24,488 bases of DNA from JBDIAR01 sp039812545 (GTDB taxonomy: Bacteria; Actinomycetota; Actinomycetes; Actinomycetales; Dermatophilaceae). Shown piece after piece: positions 15,190 through 23,968 of this stretch. The notes below the pieces were generated by a model. That model did no database searches and was not told the origin of the DNA. It was given only the letters and a program-made list of their open reading frames with translations. The stretch covers positions 1 to 24,488 of the forward strand of contig JBDIAR010000024.1 in assembly GCA_039812545.1 (NCBI GenBank), written 5' to 3'. The position numbers were made by a program, and so were the translations under genes. The stretch's first letter is position 1. Every line of letters begins with the position of its first letter.

Positions 15190-16539
15190 ATGGCGGGTGT
15201 CGGTGCCCCGGCGGATACTTCGGGAGTGAACGAGCCGACCACCCATCCAGACACCGAAACCGAAGGCGTTCCGGCTGGCGATACCCATACCGGCGCGCTC
15301 GCCGTGTGGCGGGGGCTCGATCCGCTTGTCAAGAGAATCTTCGTCGGCGTCGCCTGCTCCGCGCTCGGACACGGCCTCACGCTGCCCTTCCTGTACATCT
15401 ACCTGACGAGCGCCCGTCACCTCGACCCCTCCGTCGTGGGTTTGGTGATCGCCTATATGGGTCTGCTCGGGTTCGTCCTGGCCCCGATCGGCGGCAATCT
15501 CATCGACCGGTTCGGCCCGCGCCCCGTGATGATCCTCGGGCTGGTCGTCGAGTTGATCGGCACCTATGGTCTGGGGTTCGTCCAGAACCTCCAGCACGTT
15601 CTGATCGTGGCGACCGTCCTGGTGACCGGGACCATCGGTCTGTGGCCCGCGGCGACCGCGATGATGACGCGCCTGGTGCCGGAGGTCCACCGCGAGACGG
15701 TCTACGGCCTGCAGTTCATGGTGATGAACGCCGGGATCGGGATCGGCGGACTGGTCTCCTCCGTCCTCGTCCCCAACCTCAGCGTCGCCGAGTTCCAGCG
15801 GCTGTACTTCATCGACGGGACGACCTTCCTGGCATACCTGATCGTCGTCGTGTCCCTGCCCCGTGGGACCGGTCGTATGCCGGTCGGGCGCGATGGCGCG
15901 ACCGCGTCCGGGCCCAGCGAGGCAGCCCCGGGCTGGGCGGTCGTGGTGCGGGACCGGGCCGCGCTGCGGGTCGTCGGTACGTCGCTGCTCGTCCTGGTCT
16001 TCGGGTACGCCCAGTTCGAGATCGGCTTCCCCGCGTATGCCACGGGGGTGGCCGGGGTGCGCGCCGACCGGCTCGGCTGGGCCTTCGCCGCGAACACCCT
16101 GGTCATCGTCGCCGGACAGGTGCTGGCCCTGCGGTTCATCCGCGGACGTCGGCGCTCGGCGATGCTCGCGCTGTGTGCGGCGATCTGGTGCGTGGCGTGG
16201 ACGATCGTGGCGTCGGCCGCGCTCGTGCCGGGTTGGCCCGCCGTGGTCGCGATCATCCTGGGGTTGGCGGTCTTCGGACTCGGCGAGACGCTGTGGGCAC
16301 CGGTGGCTCCGGCGTTGATCAATGCACTGGCCCCCGAGGAGTTGCGCGGACGCTACAACGCCCTCCAGGGCATGACCTGGACCGTGTCGGCGATCATCGG
16401 TCCGGCGTTGTCCGGGCTGCTGATCGGGCACGGACTGTCGGGCGTCTGGGTGGGGGCCACGGTCGGCGGCACGGCTCTCGGAGCGCTGCTGTTGTGGCGG
16501 TTGCGCGCCCACCTGACCCCGGAGCAGGACGGCGGGTGA
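15190..16539 (+). CDS. Major facilitator superfamily transporter
   Basis: Integral membrane transporter of 449 residues with about twelve hydrophobic helices in two halves. A soluble N-terminal tail of about 45 residues comes first, then ALGHGLTLPFLYIYL as helix 1. The loop between helices 2 and 3 has the MFS motif A pattern, GGNLIDRFGPRP. A central basic loop is near residues 225-250. The type resembles MdtH/YfcJ-like drug or metabolite exporters, but the substrate cannot be read from sequence. Start choice is uncertain: ATG 15190 has no clear ribosome site, and an in-frame GTG at 15226 would shorten the tail by 12 residues. Divergent from the tRNA cluster and convergent with treY (49 bp), with no functional link evident. 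Confidence 0.87.
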   Translation: MAGVGAPADTSGVNEPTTHPDTETEGVPAGDTHTGALAVWRGLDPLVKRIFVGVACSALGHGLTLPFLYIYLTSARHLDPSVVGLVIAYMGLLGFVLAPIGGNLIDRFGPRPVMILGLVVELIGTYGLGFVQNLQHVLIVATVLVTGTIGLWPAATAMMTRLVPEVHRETVYGLQFMVMNAGIGIGGLVSSVLVPNLSVAEFQRLYFIDGTTFLAYLIVVVSLPRGTGRMPVGRDGATASGPSEAAPGWAVVVRDRAALRVVGTSLLVLVFGYAQFEIGFPAYATGVAGVRADRLGWAFAANTLVIVAGQVLALRFIRGRRRSAMLALCAAIWCVAWTIVASAALVPGWPAVVAIILGLAVFGLGETLWAPVAPALINALAPEELRGRYNALQGMTWTVSAIIGPALSGLLIGHGLSGVWVGATVGGTALGALLLWRLRAHLTPEQDGG

Positions 16540-16588
16540 CCGCGGGCATCGGTAGAACGGCGGATGACCGCGGCCCGGGTGGGAATCG

Positions 16589-19096
16589 TCAGCCGGCGCG
16601 CACAAGCAGGGCCACGGGGTAGCGGGCCAGCAACCGTTCGACGCCGGCCAACTCCTCGTACTCGGCGCCGGTCAGTTCGTCGCGCCACTGGCCCGGCGGC
16701 AGCGATAGGGAGTAGCCGAGATCGCCGGCTGAGGCATCCGCGGTCGAGCCGAACCGGGTGGTCAGCACGGCCACGACTTCGGGTCGATCCGCGCCGCGGG
16801 CGACGGCGAGCAGCCCGTCCGAGGGCACGTCGAGCAGCCGCCAGCTTGCGCCCGCAGCGGTGAACCACTGCGGATGCGCGCGCCGTAGTCGCAGCGCTCG
16901 CGAGACGAGAAGCAGCTTCTCGTCGGAGATGTCGCGCGGCGCCTCACCGGCGTCGAGTGCGGCGAGTCGTTCGGCCCGGTAGTCGAAGTCCACCGCCCGT
17001 CGGTTGTCGGGATCGACCAGGCTCAGGTCGACCAGCTCGGACCCCTGGAACAGGTCGGGGACACCCGGGTGGACGAGCTGGAGCAGCTTCTGTCCCAACA
17101 CGATCGCGCGGGTGATGTGGTCGGTGTCGGCGACCCACGCGTCGAACCTGGCGACGAGTTCGGGATCGGTGACCAGCGCTTCGACGAGCCGCTCGATGGC
17201 CTGCTCGTATGCCGGGTCCGGCTCGGTCCACGTCGTGCGCCGCTTGGCCTCGCGCACGGACTTCAAGGCGCTGGCTCGGGCGCGCTCGTCGCTGATCGGC
17301 CAGGCACCGATGATGTTCTGCCACAACAGGTATTCGGTGACGGGATCGACCTGGGGCTGCCGGTGTCGGGCGGCCAGCCACCACGCGTCGCCGAGCCAGG
17401 CGGCCCATTCGGTCGGTCGATGGGAGAGGACGGCGAGCCTGGCCCGCACGTCCTCGGACCGTTTGGTGTCGTGGGTCGACAGGGCGGTCATCGTCGTCGG
17501 CCACCGGGCCAACAGTGCCCGGGCGAAGGAGTCCAGTTCGGCGGGCGTGACCCCGACGTGATCGGGGTCGCCACCGACCTCGTTCAGCGCCGCGAGTCGC
17601 GGCCATCGGTAGAACGCGGTGTCCTCGATGCCCTTGGCCATGACCGGCCCGCAGGTCTGCTGGAACCGCACGACGAACTCGCACCGCTCGGCGTCGGCCA
17701 CCCCGGGGATCGGCGTGGTGGCCAGGGCGAGGGCCCCGATCACCCGGACCCAGGCGAGGGCCGGGGGCGGCTTCGCGGGCGATCCGACGGGGTCGTCCGC
17801 GGCGAGCGTGCCGGCGGTGGCGAGGGTGGCGCAGGCCGCGTCGATGATCCGGTCCAGGTGGTCCACGGTGTCGCGGGTCGGCTCTTCGTCGGCGACGGCA
17901 TACACGCGGTAGCAGTCCATCTCGACGAGGACGGCGGTCAGCGCCAGCCGGATCGTGCGCTCGTCGGTGGTGGTCCGCGCGGTGGCGGCGAGGCCGCCCG
18001 CGAAGTCGTCCGGGAGGCTGGCGGCGATCCGCCGCAGGAGCCGGACCAACCGGTCGATCTCGGGTCGTAGGGTGCGGACCGCGACGAGGGCCTTGGCCTG
18101 GGCGATCACCGCGGTGAGATCGCGGGTCTCTCCGGTCTCCTCGATCATCAACTCGCGCAACGGTTCCGCCGCATCGGGGCGGACGAAGACGCCGCCGATC
18201 CGGCGGAGCGCGTCATAGCCCGTGGTGCCCGCGCAGAGCCAGTCCGAGGGCAGCGTCTCGTCGCCCTCGAGGATCTTCTCCACGACCGTCCACACGCCTC
18301 CGCTGCCGACGGCCAGCCGCCGCAGGTAGCCGCGCGGGTCGGCCAGCCCGTCCGGATGGTCGATCCGCAGCCCGTCCACGAAGCCGTCCCGGACGAGCGC
18401 GAGCGTGAGCTCGTGGGTCGCGTCGAACACATCGGGATCCTCGACCCGAACGCCGAGCAGGGTGTCGACGTCGAAGAACCGGCGGTAATTGAGCCGCTCC
18501 AGCCCGTCACGCCAGAAGCACAGCTCGTAGTGCTGGGCCGTGAGCAGTTCGGGAAGCGGCAGGTGCTGGGTCCCGGGCCGCACCGGAAGGCGGTGATCCC
18601 CGTATGCCAGCACGACCTCGCCACCCTCGGTCACCTTCTCGATCTGGTTGTCCTGTAAGGCATTCGCGAGTTCGGTGCCGAGGATGGGCAGGACGATCCG
18701 GCCGTCGGCGCTCGTCCGGTCGATGTCGAACCACCCGGCATACGGGGAGTCGGGGCCAACGCGCAGGACGTCCCACCACTGGGGGTTGAGGTGTTCAGGG
18801 ACGGCGCGCGCCATGTGGTTCGGGACGACGTCGACGACGACGCGAAGCCCTCGGGCGTGGAGTTCGACGACCATCGCCTCGAACGCTTCTCGGCCACCGA
18901 GGTCCTCGCTCACCCGGTTGTGGTCGAGGACGTCGTAGCCGTGTGTCGAGCCCGGGACGGCCTGCAGGATCGGTGAGAGGTAGACGTGGCTGACGCCGAG
19001 GTCGGCGAGGTACCCCGCGATGGCGGCCACGTCGGCGAACCCGAACTCCGGGCGTAGCTGAATCCGGTACGTCGCCGTCGGAGCCGCCCCTCGCAT
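16589..19096 (-). CDS. treY: Malto-oligosyltrehalose synthase
   Basis: GH13-family enzyme of about 835 residues that turns the reducing-end bond of maltodextrins into an alpha,alpha-1,1 link (maltooligosyl-trehalose). Seen: ATYRIQLRPEFGF at the start, YLSPILQAVPGSTHGYDV, VVDVVPNHMA, the catalytic-region segments DGLRIDHPDGLADP and VEKILEGDE, the TreY-specific WLCAGTTGYDAL, KGIEDTAFYRW, and LSTHDTKRSEDVRARL. I chose ATG 19096 because GAGG lies 6 bases upstream. A GTG at 19108 overlaps the treX stop (GTGA) and is the alternative. It is cotranscribed with treX/glgX. The partner treZ, usually next, is absent: the gene downstream is a convergent MFS transporter. Confidence 0.93.
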   Translation of the reverse strand: MRGAAPTATYRIQLRPEFGFADVAAIAGYLADLGVSHVYLSPILQAVPGSTHGYDVLDHNRVSEDLGGREAFEAMVVELHARGLRVVVDVVPNHMARAVPEHLNPQWWDVLRVGPDSPYAGWFDIDRTSADGRIVLPILGTELANALQDNQIEKVTEGGEVVLAYGDHRLPVRPGTQHLPLPELLTAQHYELCFWRDGLERLNYRRFFDVDTLLGVRVEDPDVFDATHELTLALVRDGFVDGLRIDHPDGLADPRGYLRRLAVGSGGVWTVVEKILEGDETLPSDWLCAGTTGYDALRRIGGVFVRPDAAEPLRELMIEETGETRDLTAVIAQAKALVAVRTLRPEIDRLVRLLRRIAASLPDDFAGGLAATARTTTDERTIRLALTAVLVEMDCYRVYAVADEEPTRDTVDHLDRIIDAACATLATAGTLAADDPVGSPAKPPPALAWVRVIGALALATTPIPGVADAERCEFVVRFQQTCGPVMAKGIEDTAFYRWPRLAALNEVGGDPDHVGVTPAELDSFARALLARWPTTMTALSTHDTKRSEDVRARLAVLSHRPTEWAAWLGDAWWLAARHRQPQVDPVTEYLLWQNIIGAWPISDERARASALKSVREAKRRTTWTEPDPAYEQAIERLVEALVTDPELVARFDAWVADTDHITRAIVLGQKLLQLVHPGVPDLFQGSELVDLSLVDPDNRRAVDFDYRAERLAALDAGEAPRDISDEKLLLVSRALRLRRAHPQWFTAAGASWRLLDVPSDGLLAVARGADRPEVVAVLTTRFGSTADASAGDLGYSLSLPPGQWRDELTGAEYEELAGVERLLARYPVALLVRAG

Positions 19097-19104
19097 ACCG
19101 AGCC

Positions 19105-21387
19105 TCACGTTTCTGGGACGGTCACCGGCTCCGCTGGTTGCTCGAGAGCCGGGCGGGTTTTCGTCCGGGCTCCGGTGGCGACGGCCACCGTCGCACCCAC
19201 GACCGACTGGGTCGGGAATCCGTCACGGGGACAACGCAAGACGACCATGCTGCGCGAGGGGACGTCGAGTTCGGTCCGCGGCGCGAATTGCGTGGCAGCC
19301 GTCGGGACGACGGCTCCGACCGCCGGGGTGGTCAGCGGTGTCGCGGTCGGGGCGGCGGTGTCGAGTTCGACGACCCACCCGTCGCCGTACTCCTCGCCGG
19401 GGATCGCGAAGGTGAGATCCTCGTCGTGCGCGTTGAACATGATGAGGAACGAGTCGTCCACGACACGCTCGCCGCGACGGTCCGGTTCGGGGATGGCGTT
19501 GCCGTTGAGGAAGACCATGACCGAACGGGCATACCCGTTGCGCCAACTCGCCTCGTCCATGTGCTCGCCCATCGGCATGAACCAGGCGATCTCACCGAGT
19601 TCGCTTTCGCCACCGTGGTCGGCCGATCCGCCGAAGAAGCGACGTCGACGGAACACCGGATGGTCATGGCGCAGCTTGACCAACCTCTGGGTGTATGCCA
19701 GCAGCTCCTTCTCGTCGACGTCGAGATCCCAGTCCACCCAGGTGAGTTCGTTGTCCTGGGCGTAGCCGTTGTTGTTGCCCTGCTGGGTCCGGCCGATCTC
19801 GTCGCCGTGGGCGATCATCGGAACGCCTTGGGAGAGAAGGAGTGTGGTGAGCATATTGCGCTGCTGACGCAGCCGCAGCGCGGAGATCTCGGGGTCGTCG
19901 GTCGGGCCCTCCACGCCGCAGTTCCAGGAGCGGTTGTGCGACTCGCCGTCGTTGCCGCCCTCCCCGTTGGCGTCGTTGTGCTTCTCGTTGTAGGACACCA
20001 GGTCGCGCAGGGTGAAGCCGTCGTGGGCCACGACGAAGTTGATCGACGCCATCGGCTTGCGGCCGGAGTGGTTGTACAGGTCGCTCGATCCGGTGAGACG
20101 AGAGGCGAATTCGCCGAGCATGGCGGACTCGCCGCGCCAGAAGTCGCGCACGGTGTCGCGGAACTTGCCGTTCCACTCGGTCCACAGCGGCGGGAAGTTG
20201 CCGACCTGGTAGCCGCCCTCGCCGACATCCCACGGCTCGGCGATGAGCTTGACCTGACTGACGATCGGGTCCTGCTGGATGAGGTCGAAGAAGGCCGACA
20301 GCTTGTCCACCTCGTGGAACTGGCGGGCCAGGGTCGCGGCCAGGTCGAACCGGAAGCCGTCGACGTGCATCTCGGTCACCCAGTAGCGCAGCGAGTCCAT
20401 GATCAGTTGCAGGACATGCGGATTGCGCATGAGCAGCGAGTTGCCGGTGCCGGTCGTGTCGTAGTAGCGGGCGAGATTGCCGTTGACCAGGCGGTAGTAC
20501 GCGTTGTTGTCGATGCCGCGGTAGGCGAGGGTGGGGCCCAGGTGGTTGCCCTCGGCGGTGTGGTTGTAGACGACGTCGAGGATCACCTCGATGCCGGCCT
20601 CGTGCAGCGCCTTGACCATCGACTTGAATTCCAGAACCTGCTGACCACGGGTGCCGTACGCGGCATACGCGGCATGGGGCGCGAGGAAGCCGATCGTGTT
20701 GTAACCCCAGTAGTTCGACAGACCCTTCTCGATGAGATGGAAGTCGTTGACGAAGTGGTGGACGGGCATGAGTTCGAGGGCCGTCACGCCGAGGTTCTTC
20801 AGGTGGGCGATGGTCGCCGGGTGCCCGATGGCGGCATATGTGCCCCGGATCTCCTCGGGGATGTCCGGGTTGAGTTTGGTCAGGCCCTTGACGTGGGCCT
20901 CGTAAATGACGGACTCGTGGTACTCGTGGCCGGGGTGGCGGTCCTGGCCCCAGTCGAAGTACGGGTTGATGACGACGGAGAGCATCGTGTGCCCGAGGCT
21001 GTCGTGGTCGTTGCGCGCGGCCGGTGCGTCGGTGTCCTTGGCCCCGAAGGTGTAGGAGAACAGCGAGGCATCGCCGTCGGCGAATCCGTCGAGCGCCTTC
21101 GCGTAGGGGTCGATGAGGAGCTTCGACGGGTTGCACCGGTGGCCCTGTGCGGGGTCGTACGGGCCGTGCACGCGCCAGCCGTACCGTTGACCGGGCTGGA
21201 TGCCCGGGACGTAGACGTGGTGGACGAAGCCGTCGTTCTCCTGGACCGGGACGACGGTCTGCGCACCCTGGTCGTCGACGAGGCAGAGGTCGACCTGCGT
21301 CGCGACCTCGGAGAACAGCGCGAAGTTGACCCCCTGCCCGTCAAAGGTCGCACCGAGGGGATATGGCTTTCCGGGCCAATTCGGCAT
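19105..21387 (-). CDS. glgX: Glycogen debranching enzyme (TreX/GlgX)
   Basis: GH13_11 isoamylase-type enzyme of 760 residues that cuts alpha-1,6 branches to give linear maltodextrins for TreY. An N-terminal CBM48-like beta domain (about 5-110, GVNFALFSEVATQVDLCL) precedes the catalytic barrel, with WGYNTIGFLAPHAAYA, ILDVVYNHTAEGN, the nucleophile region GFRFDLA, the acid/base region AEPWDVG, and the third Asp in VVAHDGFTLRDLVSYN. The start MPNWPGKPYPLG at 21387 has GAAGGGAA upstream and matches the family N-terminus; a longer frame to 21468 adds 27 residues unlike the family. It leads a two-gene treX-treY operon. TGTCAA at 21497-21502 gives a perfect TTGACA -35 on the minus strand, but no -10 lies at the right distance. 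Confidence 0.93.
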   Translation of the reverse strand: MPNWPGKPYPLGATFDGQGVNFALFSEVATQVDLCLVDDQGAQTVVPVQENDGFVHHVYVPGIQPGQRYGWRVHGPYDPAQGHRCNPSKLLIDPYAKALDGFADGDASLFSYTFGAKDTDAPAARNDHDSLGHTMLSVVINPYFDWGQDRHPGHEYHESVIYEAHVKGLTKLNPDIPEEIRGTYAAIGHPATIAHLKNLGVTALELMPVHHFVNDFHLIEKGLSNYWGYNTIGFLAPHAAYAAYGTRGQQVLEFKSMVKALHEAGIEVILDVVYNHTAEGNHLGPTLAYRGIDNNAYYRLVNGNLARYYDTTGTGNSLLMRNPHVLQLIMDSLRYWVTEMHVDGFRFDLAATLARQFHEVDKLSAFFDLIQQDPIVSQVKLIAEPWDVGEGGYQVGNFPPLWTEWNGKFRDTVRDFWRGESAMLGEFASRLTGSSDLYNHSGRKPMASINFVVAHDGFTLRDLVSYNEKHNDANGEGGNDGESHNRSWNCGVEGPTDDPEISALRLRQQRNMLTTLLLSQGVPMIAHGDEIGRTQQGNNNGYAQDNELTWVDWDLDVDEKELLAYTQRLVKLRHDHPVFRRRRFFGGSADHGGESELGEIAWFMPMGEHMDEASWRNGYARSVMVFLNGNAIPEPDRRGERVVDDSFLIMFNAHDEDLTFAIPGEEYGDGWVVELDTAAPTATPLTTPAVGAVVPTAATQFAPRTELDVPSRSMVVLRCPRDGFPTQSVVGATVAVATGARTKTRPALEQPAEPVTVPET

Positions 21388-21575
21388 GCAGTTCCCTTCA
21401 CCCCGGAAGGCGGGCGCAGTCGTGCCCGGATGGCCCGACCTGGAACCCCCCACGTTCCGGTGCGCCACATGTTACTGCCCTCGTATGTCGCGCCGGTGTC
21501 AATCGTCCGACGCCGGGTTGTCCGACGGGCGCAGTTCTCGACCGCGCGTCGACCGCACGGGTTCACCGGCTCTTC

Positions 21576-21597
21576 AGCCCCGGCATACCCCGGGGCT
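21576..21597. other. Perfect 8-bp hairpin enclosing a GGCATAC motif
   Basis: AGCCCCGG (21576-21583) pairs perfectly with CCGGGGCT (21590-21597) over the 6-base loop CATACC. It sits 49 bases upstream of the repeat-protein start and 189 bases upstream of the treX start, in the 259-bp divergent gap. There is no T-run on the plus strand. It could be a protein-binding site or a leader structure of the plus-strand gene. This gap holds no other convincing element. Confidence 0.5.
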
Positions 21598-21646
21598 AGC
21601 TTGCCGTTGTCAGCGGTGCTCGGGGTCGAATCATCAGGGGTGTCTC

Positions 21647-23542
21647 ATGCGTCCTTCAACTCGACGAGTCGGCCTGCTCGCCGCCGTCATCGCCGTCCTG
21701 CTCACACTCACCGGGCTGCCGGCGATGGCCGCTGAGCCCGGCAGCATCACCGTGACGGTCACGAACTCCGCCGGCGCTCCGGTCAACACGTGCGTCAGCG
21801 TCTACGCGGCCGACACCGGCGACTGGTTGGGCTCCGAGTGCGCGGTCGATGCTGGGGTGGTCACGATCGGTGGACTCACCGACGGACAGGCATACAAGGT
21901 CGAGGCGGTTGGCGACGGTCAAACCGGACTGGACACCTGGTACGACGGTGCCGAGTCCATGGATTCGGCGACCCCCGTCGTGGCGCCCGCCGACGTGGCG
22001 ATCATGCTGCGGCCGGCCGGTCTCGTCCAGGGCACCCTGCTCGACATCGCGGGACAGCCGGTCGCGGGGGGCTCCGTGACCTTCTACGACCTGTCCTACT
22101 CCTACCGCTCCGCCGCCTGGACCGATGAGGGCGGCCGGTGGAGCGCATTCGTCCCGCCCGGCGATTACAAGATCCAGTTCATGCAGGGCGTCAGCGAGAT
22201 GTGGTACCCGCGCGCCTTCTCCTTCGACGCCGCCCAGACCGTCACCGTTGAAGCGGGGGCGACGCTCACCGCCGACGCGCAGTTCGTGGAGCGCGGCGCC
22301 GTCGTCGGAACCGTCACCGACGCTCGGACCGGCGCACCGATCGCGGGTGTCCAGGTCAAGGTCCTCGATCCCGTGAACGCAGACCCGTCCGGCGGCGACG
22401 GGGTGGGCTGGGCTACGACCGACGACCAGGGCGCGTATCGGGCGGACATCACGAACCCGGGGACGTACACCGTGCAGTTCACCGCCGGCGATCAGGGTTA
22501 CGTCGGTGTGTATGCCGGTGGCACCCGCGATATCGCGGCGGCGCGCACCGTGACGGTGTCGGAGTTCGGCCAGGTGCGGCTCGACCAGACGATGACGCTG
22601 GGGGCGACCCTGACGGGGCGGGCGGTCGATCAGCGCGGGCGCATGCCGCTGGCCGGCGTCAACGTCTCGCTGGCAACCGGGACCTATGACCCGAACGCCT
22701 GGTGGAAGTCCAACGTCTGGGGCGTCGGCGGGACCTCCTCGGACGCAAACGGCTGGTACACGGTCACGGGTGTTCCGACGGGCACCTACACGATGATGCT
22801 GACCCCGCCCTGGCAGTCCGGCTATGCGCGTCAGTGGTACCAGAAGGGCAGCACGCAGGCGACTGCGACCCCAATCGCGGTCACCACCGCGTCGAAGCAG
22901 ACCCTGAAGACGGTCGCTTTCGTGCCCGGCGCGACCGTCACCGGTGTGATCCGCGAACAGCAGGGACAGCCGGTGCCGAACGGCTGCGTCGACATGATGG
23001 GCAATTACGCCGGTCGCGCCGGTGCGCCAGAGGGGCTGTGGTCGGTTTGCGCGGACGAGAACGGCCGGTACGCCATCGGCGTAGCCGCTGGCACGTACAC
23101 GCCGCTGGCGTTTGCGCCCTATAGCGACACGCTCGCTCCGAGCTGGTACGGAGGGGCGACGACCAAGGCGACGGCGACCCCCGTCAACCTGAAAGCCGGC
23201 AAGTCGATCACCCTCGACTTCGTGCTGCCCGTCGGTGGGCACATCGTCGGAAAGACCGTCACGGCCGCCGGCGAGAAGCCGATCGGGTTCTACGTCATGG
23301 GCGAGGTGTACAACACATCGGGTGACCACATCGGCATGGTCGATGCGGGTGATTACAACGACTGGACGCTGCACTCGACTCCGCTGCCGCCCGGAAGGTA
23401 CGTGATCCAGGCCAAGGTCTACGACATGGCCACGGGGAACGCGACGGACGCGTGGTACGACGGTGCCAGCTCGCGGGCGACGGCGACGACCATCACGGTC
23501 GGTCCGCTGGAAACGCGCGAGATCGTGTTCCATCTGCCGTAA
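21647..23542 (+). CDS. Secreted protein of six carboxypeptidase-regulatory-like beta repeats
   Basis: Exported protein of 631 residues. The signal peptide covers residues 1-28 (RR, hydrophobic core, AMA cut). The rest looks like consecutive beta-sandwich domains of the carboxypeptidase regulatory/Cna-B/transthyretin type: each has G-x-V-x-D/N-x-G-x-P-v-x-G-v-x-V, a DENGRY-like turn, a G-x-Y segment and a closing WY motif. The closing motifs are at Trp98, Trp186, about 288 (degenerate), Trp397, Trp500 and Trp603, so six units; the last three are exactly 103 residues apart. Three of them read WY(Q/G/D)xG(S/A)xxxATAT. Repeats 1 and 5 each have a matching Cys pair, likely disulfides. There is no LPXTG, lipobox or C-terminal membrane helix, so it appears freely secreted; adhesion or polymer binding is a guess. 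ATG 21647 has AGGGG six bases upstream. Confidence 0.83.
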   Translation: MRPSTRRVGLLAAVIAVLLTLTGLPAMAAEPGSITVTVTNSAGAPVNTCVSVYAADTGDWLGSECAVDAGVVTIGGLTDGQAYKVEAVGDGQTGLDTWYDGAESMDSATPVVAPADVAIMLRPAGLVQGTLLDIAGQPVAGGSVTFYDLSYSYRSAAWTDEGGRWSAFVPPGDYKIQFMQGVSEMWYPRAFSFDAAQTVTVEAGATLTADAQFVERGAVVGTVTDARTGAPIAGVQVKVLDPVNADPSGGDGVGWATTDDQGAYRADITNPGTYTVQFTAGDQGYVGVYAGGTRDIAAARTVTVSEFGQVRLDQTMTLGATLTGRAVDQRGRMPLAGVNVSLATGTYDPNAWWKSNVWGVGGTSSDANGWYTVTGVPTGTYTMMLTPPWQSGYARQWYQKGSTQATATPIAVTTASKQTLKTVAFVPGATVTGVIREQQGQPVPNGCVDMMGNYAGRAGAPEGLWSVCADENGRYAIGVAAGTYTPLAFAPYSDTLAPSWYGGATTKATATPVNLKAGKSITLDFVLPVGGHIVGKTVTAAGEKPIGFYVMGEVYNTSGDHIGMVDAGDYNDWTLHSTPLPPGRYVIQAKVYDMATGNATDAWYDGASSRATATTITVGPLETREIVFHLP

Positions 23543-23610
23543 CGCCCGCCGGACCCACTCGTTGCGGCATACGGCAGCTCGGAGGAACATGGGCCTCGGA
23601 GGTGGTGGGT

Positions 23611-23811
23611 ATGCGTGACGCGGAGTCCCGGGTTCGCCTCGCGAGGCGAGTGACCCTGTCCGACGACGATCACCGGCGCCTGCCCGAACCGGTGCGCTGG
23701 GCAGACATGATCGCCAGCCAGCCGACCCGGCCGGTGCCGGATCCACTGATGGGCCGGGACACCGAGACCGACTTCATGCTGAGGAATGTCGGCTTCGCGA
23801 CGCCGTTGTAG
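23611..23811 (+). CDS. Hypothetical 66-aa protein
   Basis: Short reading frame not matched to a family I recognise. Support comes from an excellent ribosome site, GGAGG (23598-23602), eight bases before the ATG. The product is charged and soluble, starts MRDAESRVRLARRVTLSDDD, has no Cys, no signal peptide and no membrane helix, and ends in FMLRNVGFATPL. The middle is Pro/Arg-rich. It lies 68 bp after the secreted repeat protein on the same strand, so it could share a transcript. A 9-codon frame (ATG 23589) with its own GGAGGA overlaps its start and could act as a leader. Real but unknown, or a chance frame in GC-rich DNA; the ribosome site tips me to real. Confidence 0.5.
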   Translation: MRDAESRVRLARRVTLSDDDHRRLPEPVRWADMIASQPTRPVPDPLMGRDTETDFMLRNVGFATPL

Positions 23812-23832
23812 CACCCGCACCCAGTCCCTACG

Positions 23833-23864
23833 GCGGCCGTTGCGGTGATCCCCTTCACGGCCGC
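23833..23864. other. Inverted repeat between two small ORFs
   Basis: GCGGCCGT (23833-23840) pairs with ACGGCCGC (23857-23864) across 16 bases, 22 bases past the 66-aa ORF. No T-run follows on the plus strand. It may be a weak terminator or an mRNA structure before the next gene. Confidence 0.35.
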
Positions 23865-23868
23865 GGTT

Positions 23869-23939
23869 GAGGGGAGGCGCGCTATGAGGAATCACAATGC
23901 GCTCACGCAGAGCGGTCGGGCATTGAGCGCTCGCGGGGG
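23869..23939 (+). other. Strong start site and G5 run that is out of frame with the membrane gene downstream
   Basis: GAGGGGAGG (23869-23877) sits six bases before ATG 23884, the best ribosome site in this region. From there translation reads MRNHNALTQSGRALSARG up to a run of five G (23935-23939). The plausible membrane protein continues in the +1-shifted frame just after the run (AAAFIPWLIGVLGTL). Removing one G would join the two into one 155-residue protein. The frame of the membrane gene itself is closed by TGA at 23924-23926. Confidence 0.5.
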
Positions 23940-23968
23940 CCGCGGCTTTCATCCCGTGGCTGATCGGT

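Noticed and set aside
16537..16573. 9-bp direct repeat TGACCGCGG at the end of the MFS gene
   Set aside because: Two copies 28 bp apart with no target-site or element structure between them; likely chance.
21474..21502. Perfect TTGACA -35 for treX/glgX on the minus strand
   Set aside because: No acceptable -10 lies 16-19 bases downstream; the nearest candidate, TAACAT, is 22 bases away, so I did not call a promoter.
19138..21735. Plus-strand open frame of 865 codons opposite treX/glgX
   Set aside because: Mirror of a well-conserved GH13 enzyme on the minus strand; its composition is Val/Asp/Arg-biased with no recognisable fold.
21656..23746. Minus-strand open frame of 696 codons opposite the secreted repeat protein
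   Set aside because: The plus-strand frame has a ribosome site, signal peptide and periodic domains; the minus frame is Arg-rich and featureless.
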